From the NCBI RefSeq assembly GCF_000506865.1, contig NZ_AYSV01000090.1, positions 1 through 47,680 on the forward strand: a DNA stretch of 47,680 nt, written 5' to 3'. The notes below the pieces were generated by a model. The model was given only the letters and a program-made list of their open reading frames with translations, was not told where the DNA came from and did no database searches. The DNA is from Pelistega indica (lineage in GTDB: Bacteria > Pseudomonadota > Gammaproteobacteria > Burkholderiales > Burkholderiaceae_B). Shown piece after piece: positions 8,904 through 18,766 of this stretch (position 1 is the first letter of the stretch; every line of letters starts with the position of its first letter). A program made the translations under genes and the position numbers.

Positions 8904-10292
8904 ATGAACACTAGAATTGAACACGATACGATGGGAGACGTCGCAGTTCCCGCTGATGCTTATTGGGGAGCGCAGACACAACGTAGCCGAGAAAATTTTA
9001 AGATTGGTGGCGAAACACTTCCTATCCCTCTTATTCACGCCATGGCATTAGTAAAAAAAGCAGCGGCTATTACCAATGCACGCCTAGGACGTATTAAACA
9101 AGAACAAGCCACATTAATTGTACAAGCAGCTGAAGATGTTCTTGCTAATAAGTTTAATCATCAATTTCCACTGGTTGTATGGCAAACAGGTTCAGGTACT
9201 CAGTCTAATATGAATATGAATGAGGTATTAGCTAATCGTGCCAATGAATTAGCAGGTACAGGCTTAGCTGCCTATCATCCTATTCATCCCAATGATCATG
9301 TAAACCATGCTCAATCAACAAATGATTCTTTTCCTACAGCTATCCATGTTGCTTGCGCTCTTGAAATCAATCGACAACTTATCCCTGCACTAACACAACT
9401 GAGAAATACCTTACATCAAAAAGCCGAGGAGTTTTCATCCATTGTAAAAATTGGTCGTACCCATTTGCAAGACGCAACACCACTAACTCTAGGTCAAGAG
9501 TTTTCTGGTTATGTCAGTCAATTGGATCATGGACTTCAACGCTTACAAGATGCCTTAACAGGTTTATACGAACTACCTCTAGGCGGTACAGCAGTAGGAA
9601 CTGGTTTGAATAGTCACCCTGACTATGCTCACGATGTTGCTCAAGAACTCAGTCAATTAAGTCAATTGCCTTTTGTGACAGCACCAAACAAATTTGAAGC
9701 GTTAGCGGCTCGAGATGCTTGCGTCTATACTTCTGGTGCATTAAAAACAATTGCTGCGAGTCTCAATAAAATTGCTAATGACATTCGCTGGTTAGCCAGT
9801 GGTCCTCGCTGTGGCTTAGGAGAGTTGCGTATTCCTGAGAATGAACCTGGATCTTCAATCATGCCTGGCAAAGTTAATCCGACTCAATGTGAAGCAATGA
9901 CAATGGTTTGCTGCCAAGTTATCGGTAATGACACCACCATTACTATGGCAGGTGCATCTGGTAATTTTGAACTTAATGTATATATGCCTGTTATTGGCTA
10001 TAACTTACTTCAATCTATTCGTTTACTGGGAGATGCTTGCTTAAGTTTTGATCGTAATTGTGCGGTAGGTATTGAACCAGTCAAAGAGAAAATTGATTAC
10101 TTTCTACACCACTCGTTGATGCTAGTTACCGCTCTTAACCGTAAAATTGGTTATGAGAATGCAGCCAAAGTAGCCAAAACTGCCTTTAAAAACAATAGCT
10201 CCCTAAAAGAAACAGCCATTGCTCTCAATCTCTTAAGTGGTGAAGAATTTGATGAACTTGTCAAACCAGAGGATATGATAGCACCGAAATAG
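8904..10292 (+). CDS. fumC: Fumarate hydratase class II
   Basis: Oxygen-stable, cofactor-free fumarase of the aspartase/fumarase superfamily, active as a homotetramer in the cytosol. The 462 residues match the usual length. The signature [11 protein letters not shown] is at about residues 316-326 with the catalytic serine loop, and the substrate-site segments [13 protein letters not shown] (near 98) and [10 protein letters not shown] (near 186) are present. AGGAG precedes the ATG by about six bases. It diverges from the crotonase gene and is unlinked to the class I enzyme's transcript. Adenylosuccinate lyase or aspartase are excluded by the [19 protein letters not shown] segment. Very secure. 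Confidence 0.97.
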   Translation: MNTRIEHDTMGDVAVPADAYWGAQTQRSRENFKIGGETLPIPLIHAMALVKKAAAITNARLGRIKQEQATLIVQAAEDVLANKFNHQFPLVVWQTGSGTQSNMNMNEVLANRANELAGTGLAAYHPIHPNDHVNHAQSTNDSFPTAIHVACALEINRQLIPALTQLRNTLHQKAEEFSSIVKIGRTHLQDATPLTLGQEFSGYVSQLDHGLQRLQDALTGLYELPLGGTAVGTGLNSHPDYAHDVAQELSQLSQLPFVTAPNKFEALAARDACVYTSGALKTIAASLNKIANDIRWLASGPRCGLGELRIPENEPGSSIMPGKVNPTQCEAMTMVCCQVIGNDTTITMAGASGNFELNVYMPVIGYNLLQSIRLLGDACLSFDRNCAVGIEPVKEKIDYFLHHSLMLVTALNRKIGYENAAKVAKTAFKNNSSLKETAIALNLLSGEEFDELVKPEDMIAPK

Positions 10293-10327
10293 TTGAATTG
10301 TTTCTAGTCATTGATTATTAAGCATTT

Positions 10328-10384
10328 CTCAGGCTAGACCTATGATAGAATTAGACGTTTATATCTGTCATTTTTTAGCCTGAG
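10328..10384 (+). repeat. Perfect 9-base inverted repeat just before glyQ
   Basis: CTCAGGCTA (10328-10336) and TAGCCTGAG (10376-10384) enclose 39 bases and end nine bases before the glyQ ATG. The right arm contains TGAG, the only ribosome-site-like sequence for glyQ. A -10-like TAGAAT lies in the loop (10345-10350), so the left arm may not be transcribed. Confidence 0.4.
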
Positions 10385-10392
10385 TTAATTTC

Positions 10393-11292
10393 ATGCTTAC
10401 ATTCCAACAAATCATCTTAACTTTACAGAACTACTGGGGCGAGCACGGTTGTGCGCTTCTTCAACCTTATGATATGGAAGTTGGTGCGGGTACTTCGCAT
10501 ACAGCAACTTTTCTGAGAGCAATAGGTCCAGAGCCTTGGTTTGCTGCTTATGTTCAGCCATCGCGCCGTCCTAAAGATGGTCGCTACGGTGAAAACCCAA
10601 ATCGACTACAACACTATTATCAATTTCAAGTCGTTCTTAAACCTGCTCCACCAGAAATTCTAGATTTGTATATTGGCTCACTTAAAGCGTTGGGCATTGA
10701 CCCTGCTGAGCATGATATTCGTTTTGTCGAAGATGACTGGGAAAATCCAACACTAGGTGCGTGGGGACTTGGCTGGGAAGTCTGGCTAAATGGCATGGAA
10801 GTGACTCAGTTTACTTATTTCCAACAGGTCGGAGGATTAGACTGTCCGGCAACAACAGGTGAAATCACTTATGGTCTAGAACGTATTGCCATGTATCTAC
10901 AAAATGTAGAAAGCGTGTATGACCTTGTATGGACAGTTCGCCCCAACGGTGACAAAATTTATTATCGTGATGTTTTCCATCAAAATGAAGTTGAGCAATC
11001 AACCTATAACTTTGAATATGCAGATATTGATGTTCTTTTTGCTCATTTCAATGACTATGAAGCACAGGCTAAGAAACTGATGGAACTTGAAAATCCATTA
11101 GCCTTACCTGCTTATGAACAAGTCTTAAAAGCAGCACATACCTTTAACTTGCTCGATGCACGCAATGCTATTAGCGTAACAGAACGAGCAACCTATATCG
11201 GACGTATTCGTAACTTATCACGTGCTGTTGCGCAGTGTTATTACGATTCACGTGAAAAATTAGGTTTCCCTATGTTAAAGGAGAATAAATAA
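10393..11292 (+). CDS. glyQ: Glycine--tRNA ligase alpha subunit
   Basis: Catalytic subunit of the bacterial alpha2-beta2 glycyl-tRNA synthetase, which charges tRNA-Gly. At 299 residues it has the family's usual length. The N-terminal region [33 protein letters not shown] is reproduced nearly residue for residue relative to family members, along with the class II core segments ([50 protein letters not shown]). The stop is followed two bases later by the glyS ATG, so the subunits are co-translated. A perfect inverted repeat just upstream may affect initiation. Confidence 0.97.
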   Translation: MLTFQQIILTLQNYWGEHGCALLQPYDMEVGAGTSHTATFLRAIGPEPWFAAYVQPSRRPKDGRYGENPNRLQHYYQFQVVLKPAPPEILDLYIGSLKALGIDPAEHDIRFVEDDWENPTLGAWGLGWEVWLNGMEVTQFTYFQQVGGLDCPATTGEITYGLERIAMYLQNVESVYDLVWTVRPNGDKIYYRDVFHQNEVEQSTYNFEYADIDVLFAHFNDYEAQAKKLMELENPLALPAYEQVLKAAHTFNLLDARNAISVTERATYIGRIRNLSRAVAQCYYDSREKLGFPMLKENK

Positions 11293-11294
11293 TC

Positions 11295-13433
11295 ATGACG
11301 AAACCTTTATTAATCGAATTAATTACAGAGGAATTACCTCCTAAAGCCTTACGCAATCTTGGGCAAGCATTTGCTGAGTCCATAGTAAATGGTTTACTCA
11401 AAGCTCACCTTATTGCTGGAGATAACGCTTCTAGTCAATTCAAAAGCTTTGCTACACCTCGTCGCTTAGCCGTTTGTGTTGATAATGTGATTGAACAAGC
11501 TCCTGATCAGGATTTTGCTGAAAAATTAATGCCTGTTAAAGTGGGATTAGATGCTAATGGCGAAGCCACGCCTGCGTTAATTAAAAAATTAGCAAGTAAA
11601 GGTTGGCAATCTCTTTCGGTCAAAGACTTAAGCCAGGAATCTGATGGAAAACAAGACTATTTAATTGCCAAAGGTACAGCACCAGGTGCTCAATTACACA
11701 CTCAATTACAAGATATTTTGACTAATGCCATTGACTCATTACCTATTCCTAAAGTGATGCGTTATCAACTAGCAGATGGCAAGACAACGGTTAAATTTGT
11801 TCGTCCTGCTCACGCCTTAGTCGCTTTATATGGCAACGATGTTATCCCTGTTCATGCACTTGGTTTAACAGCTGATAACACCACCCATGGACATCGTTTC
11901 ATGGGCAAAACGAGCTTTAAACTTACTTCAGCTCAAAGCTATGATGAGCAATTAAAACAAGAAGGTTTTGTGATTGCCTCTTATGACGAGCGTCTTGAAA
12001 CAATCAAAGCAGCACTAAACAGCAAGGCAGAGGAGTTAAACCTAACTATTGGCGATGATCCTGCCGTTAATGACCTGTTAGAAGAAGTAACTTCATTAGT
12101 TGAACACCCAACTATTTATGTTGGTAAATTTGAGGAAAAATTCTTATCTGTACCGCAAGAATGTTTAATTCTCACCATGAGACTTAACCAAAAATATTTC
12201 CCTCTATTTGATAAAACAACTGGTAAATTAAGCCATCAATTTTTAATTGTTAGCAATATGCAAGTGCAAGACCCTCATAATATTATTGAGGGTAACGAAC
12301 GCGTGGTTAGACCTCGCTTGGCTGATGCCGAGTTCTTCTTTAATACCGATAGAAAACAATCTTTAGCCTCTCGTGTCCCACAATTAGGAACAATTGTTTA
12401 TCATAATAAACTAGGCACACAATTAGCTCGTGTAGAACGCGTTCAATTACTCGCTAAATACATTGCCCAAAAACTGAATGCTAATGTAGAGCATGCGGAT
12501 CGTGCTGCTTATCTAGCTAAAGCTGACTTGACCTCTAATATGGTTGGTGAGTTTCCTGAGTTACAAGGTGTGATTGGTTCTTACTATGCACAAGGTGACA
12601 ATGAACCTGCTGATGTAGCTCAAGCCATTGCTGATCAATACTTAGTAAAATTTGACCATACTATTACTTCAAACAATTTAACAAGTGTAGTTCTTTTTAT
12701 TGCTGAGCGTATTGAAACTTTAGTGGGTATTTGGGGTATTGGTCTTTTACCAACTGGCGAACGTGACCCTTATGCACTACGACGAGCAGCATTAGGTATT
12801 ATTAGTGCTTTTGATGCTCTTAATAAAGCTAACTACTTCTCCCATACCGATAAATTAACATTGAGTGATTTATTAAATTATGCTCAAAGCTTATTTGCAC
12901 AAAACGGTATTACTATTTCAAGTAACACAGCAAGCGAAGTACAACAATTTATTTACGAACGCCTACGCAATCAGTTACAAGGACAATATAATCGTTCTGT
13001 AGTTGATGCTGTACTAGCACTTAACCCTGAATTGGATGAAGTACTCGCCCGAGTAGATGCTGTTGGACATTTCACTAGCCTCCCAGAAGCAGAATCTTTA
13101 GCTGCTGCGAATAAGCGTATTGGTAATCTACTTAAAAAAGTGGAAGGCGATATTGGTACAGTTAACACTAGTTTACTCACTGACCCTGCAGAAATTGCCT
13201 TAAACGAGAGTATTAATAAGGTTGAGCCTATTGCTCTTCAACATTTTGAAAAAGCCGAGTTCACTCAAGCACTACAAAGCGTAGCAGCGACCAAAGCGGC
13301 AGTGGATGCTTTCTTTAATGATGTGATGGTGATGGCTGATGATCCTGCTATTCGTCAAAACCGTTTAGCTCTACTCAATAGGCTACATAAAACCATGAAT
13401 CTTGTTGCCGATTTATCTAAGTTAGCACAATGA
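11295..13433 (+). CDS. glyS: Glycine--tRNA ligase beta subunit
   Basis: Large subunit of glycyl-tRNA synthetase, involved in tRNA binding and required for activity with GlyQ. 712 residues, normal for the family. It begins LLIELITEELPPKAL, the conserved start of GlyS; an HD-like domain lies in the middle (ADLTSNMVGEFPELQGVIG, near residue 415) and an alpha-helical anticodon-binding region at the C terminus. AAAGGAGAATAA provides the ribosome site within the glyQ end. Its TGA overlaps the gmhB ATG (ATGA), which suggests translational coupling. Confident. Confidence 0.97.
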   Translation: MTKPLLIELITEELPPKALRNLGQAFAESIVNGLLKAHLIAGDNASSQFKSFATPRRLAVCVDNVIEQAPDQDFAEKLMPVKVGLDANGEATPALIKKLASKGWQSLSVKDLSQESDGKQDYLIAKGTAPGAQLHTQLQDILTNAIDSLPIPKVMRYQLADGKTTVKFVRPAHALVALYGNDVIPVHALGLTADNTTHGHRFMGKTSFKLTSAQSYDEQLKQEGFVIASYDERLETIKAALNSKAEELNLTIGDDPAVNDLLEEVTSLVEHPTIYVGKFEEKFLSVPQECLILTMRLNQKYFPLFDKTTGKLSHQFLIVSNMQVQDPHNIIEGNERVVRPRLADAEFFFNTDRKQSLASRVPQLGTIVYHNKLGTQLARVERVQLLAKYIAQKLNANVEHADRAAYLAKADLTSNMVGEFPELQGVIGSYYAQGDNEPADVAQAIADQYLVKFDHTITSNNLTSVVLFIAERIETLVGIWGIGLLPTGERDPYALRRAALGIISAFDALNKANYFSHTDKLTLSDLLNYAQSLFAQNGITISSNTASEVQQFIYERLRNQLQGQYNRSVVDAVLALNPELDEVLARVDAVGHFTSLPEAESLAAANKRIGNLLKKVEGDIGTVNTSLLTDPAEIALNESINKVEPIALQHFEKAEFTQALQSVAATKAAVDAFFNDVMVMADDPAIRQNRLALLNRLHKTMNLVADLSKLAQ

Positions 13434-13972
13434 AGTTCATCATACTTGATCGAGATGGCGTAATTAACCATGAAAGCGCTGAGTTCGTGAAAACGGCAGA
13501 GGAATGGATTCCTCTGCCGGGTAGCATTGAGGCGATAGCAAACTTATATCATGCTAAATATAAAATTATTGTCGCCACCAATCAATCAGGCTTGGGGCGT
13601 GGATTATTTGATATTCACGCTTTACATGCTATGCACAAAAAACTCCAAAATCTCCTGAAGCCCTTAGGTGCTGCGATTGATGCTTTTTTTATTTGCCCTC
13701 ATGCACCAGATGAAAATTGCACCTGTCGTAAACCATTACCAGGGATGTTTAATGAGATTAAACGTCGCTATAACATTGAATCGAATGGTATTATCGCTGT
13801 AGGTGATTCTTTACGTGACTTACAGGCATCAGCAGCCGCAGGATTTACTCCTCACCTAGTATTAACAGGTAATGGTGAAAAAACCCTAGCAAATGGTGGC
13901 TTACCCGAACACACCAAAATAAGTAAAGACTTATTCACGCTTGCCACTGAATTAATCGGGGAAAATTCATGA
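13430..13972 (+). CDS. gmhB: D-glycero-beta-D-manno-heptose 1,7-bisphosphate 7-phosphatase
   Basis: HAD-superfamily phosphatase of ADP-heptose synthesis for the LPS inner core. At 180 residues it has the usual length. The nucleophile motif is LDRDGVIN with D7 and D9, motif II is ATNQSGLGRG, and the zinc loop CPHAPDENCTCRKP (about residues 89-102) is diagnostic of GmhB; motif III/IV is VGDSLRDLQAS. The start ATG overlaps the glyS stop and its own TGA overlaps the plsC ATG. The plsC neighbour also serves envelope lipid synthesis. A histidinol-phosphatase role is less likely because no his genes are near. Confidence 0.92.
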   Translation: MKFIILDRDGVINHESAEFVKTAEEWIPLPGSIEAIANLYHAKYKIIVATNQSGLGRGLFDIHALHAMHKKLQNLLKPLGAAIDAFFICPHAPDENCTCRKPLPGMFNEIKRRYNIESNGIIAVGDSLRDLQASAAAGFTPHLVLTGNGEKTLANGGLPEHTKISKDLFTLATELIGENS

Positions 13973-14703
13973 TTTTTTTACGTTCACTCGTATTTTCAAT
14001 TTATCTAACAATCCTAACAATTATCTTTGGTACATTATCAGGTTTACTTTTTCTTTTCCCTTTCCACTGGCGTTGGAAAATTATTACCCTATGGAACAAA
14101 AGCATTATTTGGGGAGCCAAAGTTATTTGTGGGATACGTTATCAACTGAAAGGCACAGAGAATATCCCAGATTATCCAGCCGTTTATTTAGCTAAACACC
14201 AATCGGCATGGGAAACGATTGCTCTCCCTATATTTTTAAAGCGCACCAGTACATATGTTCACAAAAAAGAACTAAACTATATTCCTTTTTTTGGTTGGGG
14301 ATTAGCGAGTGTACAACAAATTGCCATTGATAGGTCTGCACGACGAGATGCTATGCAACAAGTTATGAGCATCGGATCGCAACGTTTCAAAGAGGGTCGT
14401 AATATTATTATGTTCCCTGAAGGAACTCGTATACCTGTTGGACAACAAGGACGTTATAAAACAGGAGGCTCTCGATTAGCCACTCATCTTAGCGCTGATG
14501 TGATTCCTATTGCCTTAAATGCGGGAATGTGTTGGCCTAGAAATGCATTTATTAAACGACCTGGTCTCATTACGATCTCCTTTGGTCCAGCAATTAATTC
14601 AAAAGGACTAACAGCTGACCAATTAAATAAACAAGTGGAACAGTGGATTGAGACTGAAATGCGAGTACTAAATCCAGAAGTCTACACCTCCTCTACTATT
14701 TGA
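13969..14703 (+). CDS. plsC: 1-acyl-sn-glycerol-3-phosphate acyltransferase
   Basis: Membrane acyltransferase making phosphatidic acid from lysophosphatidic acid. 244 residues with one hydrophobic N-terminal segment (residues about 3-28). The active-site box reads H77-QSAW-E82, an HX4E variant of the canonical HX4D, which I recall from betaproteobacterial homologues. The second box FPEGTR is at residue 149, followed by a typical GRYKTGGSRLA segment. It is coupled to gmhB by an ATGA overlap and ends the glyQ operon. An LPS or ornithine lipid acyltransferase role is possible, but PlsC is the simplest reading. Confidence 0.88.
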   Translation: MIFLRSLVFSIYLTILTIIFGTLSGLLFLFPFHWRWKIITLWNKSIIWGAKVICGIRYQLKGTENIPDYPAVYLAKHQSAWETIALPIFLKRTSTYVHKKELNYIPFFGWGLASVQQIAIDRSARRDAMQQVMSIGSQRFKEGRNIIMFPEGTRIPVGQQGRYKTGGSRLATHLSADVIPIALNAGMCWPRNAFIKRPGLITISFGPAINSKGLTADQLNKQVEQWIETEMRVLNPEVYTSSTI

Positions 14704-14737
14704 TTTAATTTTCTTTCTTATTGAGCCATTAGATTTA

Positions 14738-15463
14738 ATGCAACAATCACGTTTTCGCATCAGTACCAAACATGGTGACTTTGAGTATGTTATCAAACGT
14801 CGTAGATGGCAAAAACTTAGTATAAGCGTAGGACATAATGGCATTATTGTACGAGCAACGTTAAGTGAGCCATTAAGTAATATTGAAACTATGTTACGCT
14901 CACTCAGTGAATGGATTGCCAACAAAAAAGCTTATTATGAAAGCATTCGCCCTGAAAAAATTAATCACTGGCAAATTAACAATACCATTCAATACCTAGG
15001 TAAAACTATTCTACTCAAACCCCATTTCAGTAATACCTCCCCTATTTTTTTAGGTGATGTATTAGCCCCTCAAGACAACGATATTTTATTAATTGATATT
15101 CACTCATCTGATATCCCTATTAAGATTGCTTGCCAACAATGGCTGCAAATACAAGCCTTATCTTGGTTTTCTAAACGTTTAACTGCCTTATCTACCCCTC
15201 TTCAATTAGAGTATTCACGCTTACGCTTAAGTTATGCCATGAGAAGTTGGGGGCAATGTAATAGCAAAAAGGTTATTGGGCTTAATTGGCGACTCATCCA
15301 CCTCCCAACGAAACAGATTGATTATGTGATTGCTCATGAGCTAGCACATCTAAAACATATGAATCACAGCAAAGCGTTTTGGCAAGAAGTCGGCAGAATA
15401 ATGCCTGATTATGAGATACATAAAAAAGCACTTAAACAACAATCATTATTCTTTTTAGAGTAA
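14738..15463 (+). CDS. YgjP-like M48-family metal-dependent hydrolase (DUF45)
   Basis: 241-residue protein with the zinc-protease motif HELAHLKHMNH: H200 and H204 would bind metal and E201 would act as base. The downstream DYEIHKKALK segment also matches the family's C terminus. There is no signal peptide or membrane segment, so it is probably cytosolic. The conserved arginine-rich lead-in (YSRLRLSYAMRSWGQCN, with WGQC) is a hallmark of the YgjP/DUF45 group. Substrates of these proteins are poorly known. It lies 34 bases after plsC with no terminator, so read-through is likely. Confidence 0.82.
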   Translation: MQQSRFRISTKHGDFEYVIKRRRWQKLSISVGHNGIIVRATLSEPLSNIETMLRSLSEWIANKKAYYESIRPEKINHWQINNTIQYLGKTILLKPHFSNTSPIFLGDVLAPQDNDILLIDIHSSDIPIKIACQQWLQIQALSWFSKRLTALSTPLQLEYSRLRLSYAMRSWGQCNSKKVIGLNWRLIHLPTKQIDYVIAHELAHLKHMNHSKAFWQEVGRIMPDYEIHKKALKQQSLFFLE

Positions 15464-15533
15464 TATCATTTACTATAACTTCATTATTGATAAACAAGTA
15501 AAGATTAAACAACAAGACGATTAAGGAATGACT

Positions 15534-15950
15534 ATGCAATTTTTACATACTATGCTTCGTGTGGGTAATTTAGAACGCTCTATTGATTTTTATACTCGTG
15601 TACTAGGTATGAAAGTTCTACGCACCTCTTCAAATCCTGAATATAAATATGACCTTGCTTTTTTAGGCTATGCGGCCAATCCAGAGCAAGCAGAGCTTGA
15701 ACTCACTTACAACTATGGTGTTGATAGTTATGATTTAGGAACGGCTTATGGTCATATCGCTATTGGCGTACCTGATGCCTACGCAGCTTGTGAAGCAGTC
15801 AAAAAAGCAGGCGGCACGGTAACTCGTGAAGCTGGTCCTGTTAAAGGAGGATCTACTGTGATTGCTTTTGTGCAAGATCCCGATGGTTATAAAATTGAAT
15901 TTATTGAAAGAAAAGACATGAACGCTACTGGTAAAGGTTTACACGACTAA
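15534..15950 (+). CDS. gloA: Lactoylglutathione lyase (glyoxalase I)
   Basis: Converts the methylglyoxal-glutathione hemithioacetal to S-lactoylglutathione. 138 residues from ATG 15534; an in-frame ATG at 15528 touches the AAGGA ribosome site, so the second ATG with six-base spacing is preferred. Metal ligands visible are H5 (FLHTMLRV), the glutamate in ELELTYNY (about residue 56), the histidine in YGHIAIGV and the glutamate in GYKIEFIE near the C terminus. The overall sequence follows the nickel-type bacterial GloA pattern. It stands between the YgjP-like gene and glycerate kinase, without clear operon signals. Confidence 0.95.
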   Translation: MQFLHTMLRVGNLERSIDFYTRVLGMKVLRTSSNPEYKYDLAFLGYAANPEQAELELTYNYGVDSYDLGTAYGHIAIGVPDAYAACEAVKKAGGTVTREAGPVKGGSTVIAFVQDPDGYKIEFIERKDMNATGKGLHD

Positions 15951-16015
15951 ATTTACCCAGCAGTCAATCATATAATTATTTAAATATAAACAAAACGATA
16001 GCGATTAAGACGATT

Positions 16016-17155
16016 ATGATTATTGTTGTTGCTCCTGATTCTTTTAAAGAAAGCCTTTCTGCTGTTGATGCCGCTACAGCTATCAAAAAAGGTATTTTAA
16101 TGGCTCAACCTGATGCCGAAGTCTTTTGTATTCCCATGGCGGATGGGGGAGAAGGAACAGTAAAAGCCATTGCTGAATGCACAAATAGTGAGCTCAAATC
16201 AGTGAGCGTATGCAATGCTTTAGGAGAAAATATCATTGCCGAATGGGCTCTCATCGACGGCGATACGGCAGTGGTTGAGATGGCATCAGCAGCAGGTTTA
16301 GAGCAAATCAATAAAGACAAACGTAATATCTATACATCGTCAACATATGGCGTAGGGTTATTAATTAAAGATGTTCTAAACTATCCTATTAAGAAACTCA
16401 TTTTAGGGCTAGGTGGATCCGCCACTAACGATGCTGGTATTGGTATGTTAAATGCCCTTGGTGTTAAATTTTACGATGAACATAATCAGCTTATCCAGGC
16501 CTGTTGCCCGAACAATATACACAATATTAGTCGCATTGATATATCTGAACTAGATGAACGTTTAAAAACGGTAAATGTAGTTCTCGCCTCTGATGTACGT
16601 AATCCTTTATGTGGAAAAAACGGTGCTTCTCATATTTTTGGCCCACAAAAAGGCGCATCGCCAGAGCAAGTCCTTGAACTAGATGAACGTTTAAATAATT
16701 ATGCTCAACTAGTGCATCATACATTGCACATTGATTGTCGAGAATATGCTGGAGCAGGTGCTGCTGGCGGACTCGGTTTTGCTGCACTAAGCTTCCTAAA
16801 TGCCACCTTTAAACCAGGTATTGAGGTTATTGCAGAATACTCCAATCTTGAACACCATATCAAAGAGGCTGATTTAGTCATTACTGGAGAAGGTTGTATT
16901 GATGAACAAACTCTGCAAGGCAAGACTATTGCAGGGATTGCTAATCTTAGCAAACGTTATCATAAGCCCCTAATCGCTCTAGGGGGAGCCGTTCGAGGTA
17001 ATTATCAAGACCTTTATACTCATGGTTTAAGTGCCGCATTTAGTATCAGTAGTGGTCCTATGACCCTTCAAGAATCCATGCATAACTGTTCAACATTACT
17101 CACTCAGAAAGCGAATGATTTAATGAGACTTTGGTCAATAGGTAGACAAGTTTAA
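16016..17155 (+). CDS. Glycerate 2-kinase (GarK/GlxK family)
   Basis: Phosphorylates D-glycerate to 2-phosphoglycerate, feeding sugar-acid or glyoxylate products into glycolysis. 379 residues, the standard length of the single-domain GarK type. It begins IIVVAPDSFKESLSA; the glycine-rich LGLGGSATNDAGIGML (about residue 135) and ITGEGCIDEQT (about residue 285) are characteristic. The next gene, a GntP permease 116 bases downstream on the same strand, suggests an uptake-plus-kinase unit. garK or glxK cannot be told apart from sequence alone, so no symbol is given. Confidence 0.92.
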   Translation: MIIVVAPDSFKESLSAVDAATAIKKGILMAQPDAEVFCIPMADGGEGTVKAIAECTNSELKSVSVCNALGENIIAEWALIDGDTAVVEMASAAGLEQINKDKRNIYTSSTYGVGLLIKDVLNYPIKKLILGLGGSATNDAGIGMLNALGVKFYDEHNQLIQACCPNNIHNISRIDISELDERLKTVNVVLASDVRNPLCGKNGASHIFGPQKGASPEQVLELDERLNNYAQLVHHTLHIDCREYAGAGAAGGLGFAALSFLNATFKPGIEVIAEYSNLEHHIKEADLVITGEGCIDEQTLQGKTIAGIANLSKRYHKPLIALGGAVRGNYQDLYTHGLSAAFSISSGPMTLQESMHNCSTLLTQKANDLMRLWSIGRQV

Positions 17156-17271
17156 GCATTAACTAACAGGGTTGAGGATAACTACAATTATTACTCTTAC
17201 CTATTGATTTGCACTAATTTTATTATTACAGTATTCAAACTATTTTTTTATTTACCAAAGGAAAGACTTTT

Positions 17272-18627
17272 ATGGTTTTAATTCTTATTCTGGTGGCATT
17301 GATTGCCTTTATTGTGCTTGCCACGACAAAACTTAAACTACACCCTTTTCTTGCCTTACTAGCAGCCGCTTTTATTGCGGGCTTTGCTTATGGTGTTCCA
17401 ACTAAGGAAATCGTCAAGCTTATTACTACAGGCTTTGGTGGTTTATTGGGGAGTATTGGTATTGTTATTGCTATTGGTACCATTATAGGTGTTATTCTTG
17501 AACGCACTGGTGCAGCTATTACCTTGGCAGAAACAGTCATTAAAATTATGGGGAAACGTTTCCCAACATTAACCATCTCGATTATTGGTTATCTGGTCTC
17601 TATCCCAGTATTTTGCGACTCTGGCTTTGTCATTTTAAACTCACTTAAAGAAGCATTAGCCAAACAAATGAAAGTATCTTTAGTGGCAATGAGTGTTGCT
17701 TTAGCGACTGGTCTTTATGCTTCTCATACATTTGTTCCTCCCACACCAGGCCCAATTGCAGCAGCAGGTAATCTTGGCTTGGAAAACAATTTGGGCTTAG
17801 TTATTATCGTTGGTTTAGTCGTAGCATTAGTCACTGCTCTAGCAGGGTTATGGTGGGCTAATCGTTTTATGAACAAAGACATCGAACTACTCCCCGAAAT
17901 TCAAGCAGAACAATTAGAAAAAACAGCTGAATTACGCCAAAGTTATGGTGAATTACCCAGTGCTAGCAAAGCATTCACACCAATTCTTTTACCTATCTTA
18001 TTAATTTGTTTAGGCTCTATCGTTGCCTTCCCAAGCAAACCACTAGGAACAGGTATTCTTGCACAAATATTAGCATTCTTAGGTCAACCTGTAGTAGCCC
18101 TCATCGCAGGCTTAATTTCTTCATTCTTCTTATTAAAAAGTAGCTCAAAAGCTGATGAATTTAATAAAGTGGTGACTGAAGGGATTATTCATGCTGCACC
18201 GATTTTATTAATTACGGGCGCTGGTGGTGCTTTTGGTGCCATTTTAAAAGCAACCCCTTTAGGTGCTTATTTAGGCGAAACCTTATCCGCATTAGGCATT
18301 GGTATTTTTATGCCATTTATCGTAGCTGCAGCACTAAAAACAGCTCAAGGATCTACTACAGTAGCCCTAGTTACCACCTCTGCCTTAGTTGCACCTATGT
18401 TAGGTCAATTAGGACTTGATTCTGAAATGGGTCGTGTTCTCACAGTAATGGCTATTGGTGCTGGCGCAATGACTGTCTCACATGCTAACGATAGCTTCTT
18501 CTGGGTAGTTAGTCAGTTTAGTCGTATGAAAGTAGCCACAGCTTATCAAGCTCAAACGCTAGCAACCCTTGTTCAAGGTATTGCCGGTATTATTACGGTA
18601 TGGCTATTAAGTCTAGTATTACTCTAG
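17272..18627 (+). CDS. GntP-family sugar-acid:proton symporter
   Basis: 451-residue inner membrane permease with about 12 hydrophobic segments from the N terminus (VLILILVALIAFIVLATT) to the end. Family hallmarks are VPTKEIVKLITTGFGGLLGSIGI, the SIPVFCDSGFVIL segment and PPTPGPIAAAGNLG. GntP proteins carry gluconate, glycerate and related acids. The glycerate kinase immediately upstream makes D-glycerate the most economical guess, though gluconate is not excluded because no gluconokinase is visible. AAAGGAAAG precedes the ATG. A strong palindromic terminator follows. Confidence 0.9.
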   Translation: MVLILILVALIAFIVLATTKLKLHPFLALLAAAFIAGFAYGVPTKEIVKLITTGFGGLLGSIGIVIAIGTIIGVILERTGAAITLAETVIKIMGKRFPTLTISIIGYLVSIPVFCDSGFVILNSLKEALAKQMKVSLVAMSVALATGLYASHTFVPPTPGPIAAAGNLGLENNLGLVIIVGLVVALVTALAGLWWANRFMNKDIELLPEIQAEQLEKTAELRQSYGELPSASKAFTPILLPILLICLGSIVAFPSKPLGTGILAQILAFLGQPVVALIAGLISSFFLLKSSSKADEFNKVVTEGIIHAAPILLITGAGGAFGAILKATPLGAYLGETLSALGIGIFMPFIVAAALKTAQGSTTVALVTTSALVAPMLGQLGLDSEMGRVLTVMAIGAGAMTVSHANDSFFWVVSQFSRMKVATAYQAQTLATLVQGIAGIITVWLLSLVLL

Positions 18628-18700
18628 ACTAGACCAATTATGAACTTACTCGTATTTGTTAGCCATGCTGTAAGCTTATAACCTTTGAGTTATACATGAT

Positions 18701-18730
18701 AAAAAAGCAACGAAATTTCGTTGCTTTTTT
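18701..18730. terminator. Bidirectional terminator between the GntP gene and rsmA
   Basis: A perfect 30-base palindrome made of A6, GCAACGAAATTTCGTTGC and T6. It works equally on both strands and ends the convergent GntP and rsmA transcripts. Confidence 0.9.
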
Positions 18731-18766
18731 ATTAACTATCCTAGCTATTAATGTAACCTAGAGATT

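Noticed and set aside
8904-10292. Aspartate ammonia-lyase or adenylosuccinate lyase for the class II lyase
   Set aside because: Length and the segments around [11 protein letters not shown] and [19 protein letters not shown] match fumarase class II.
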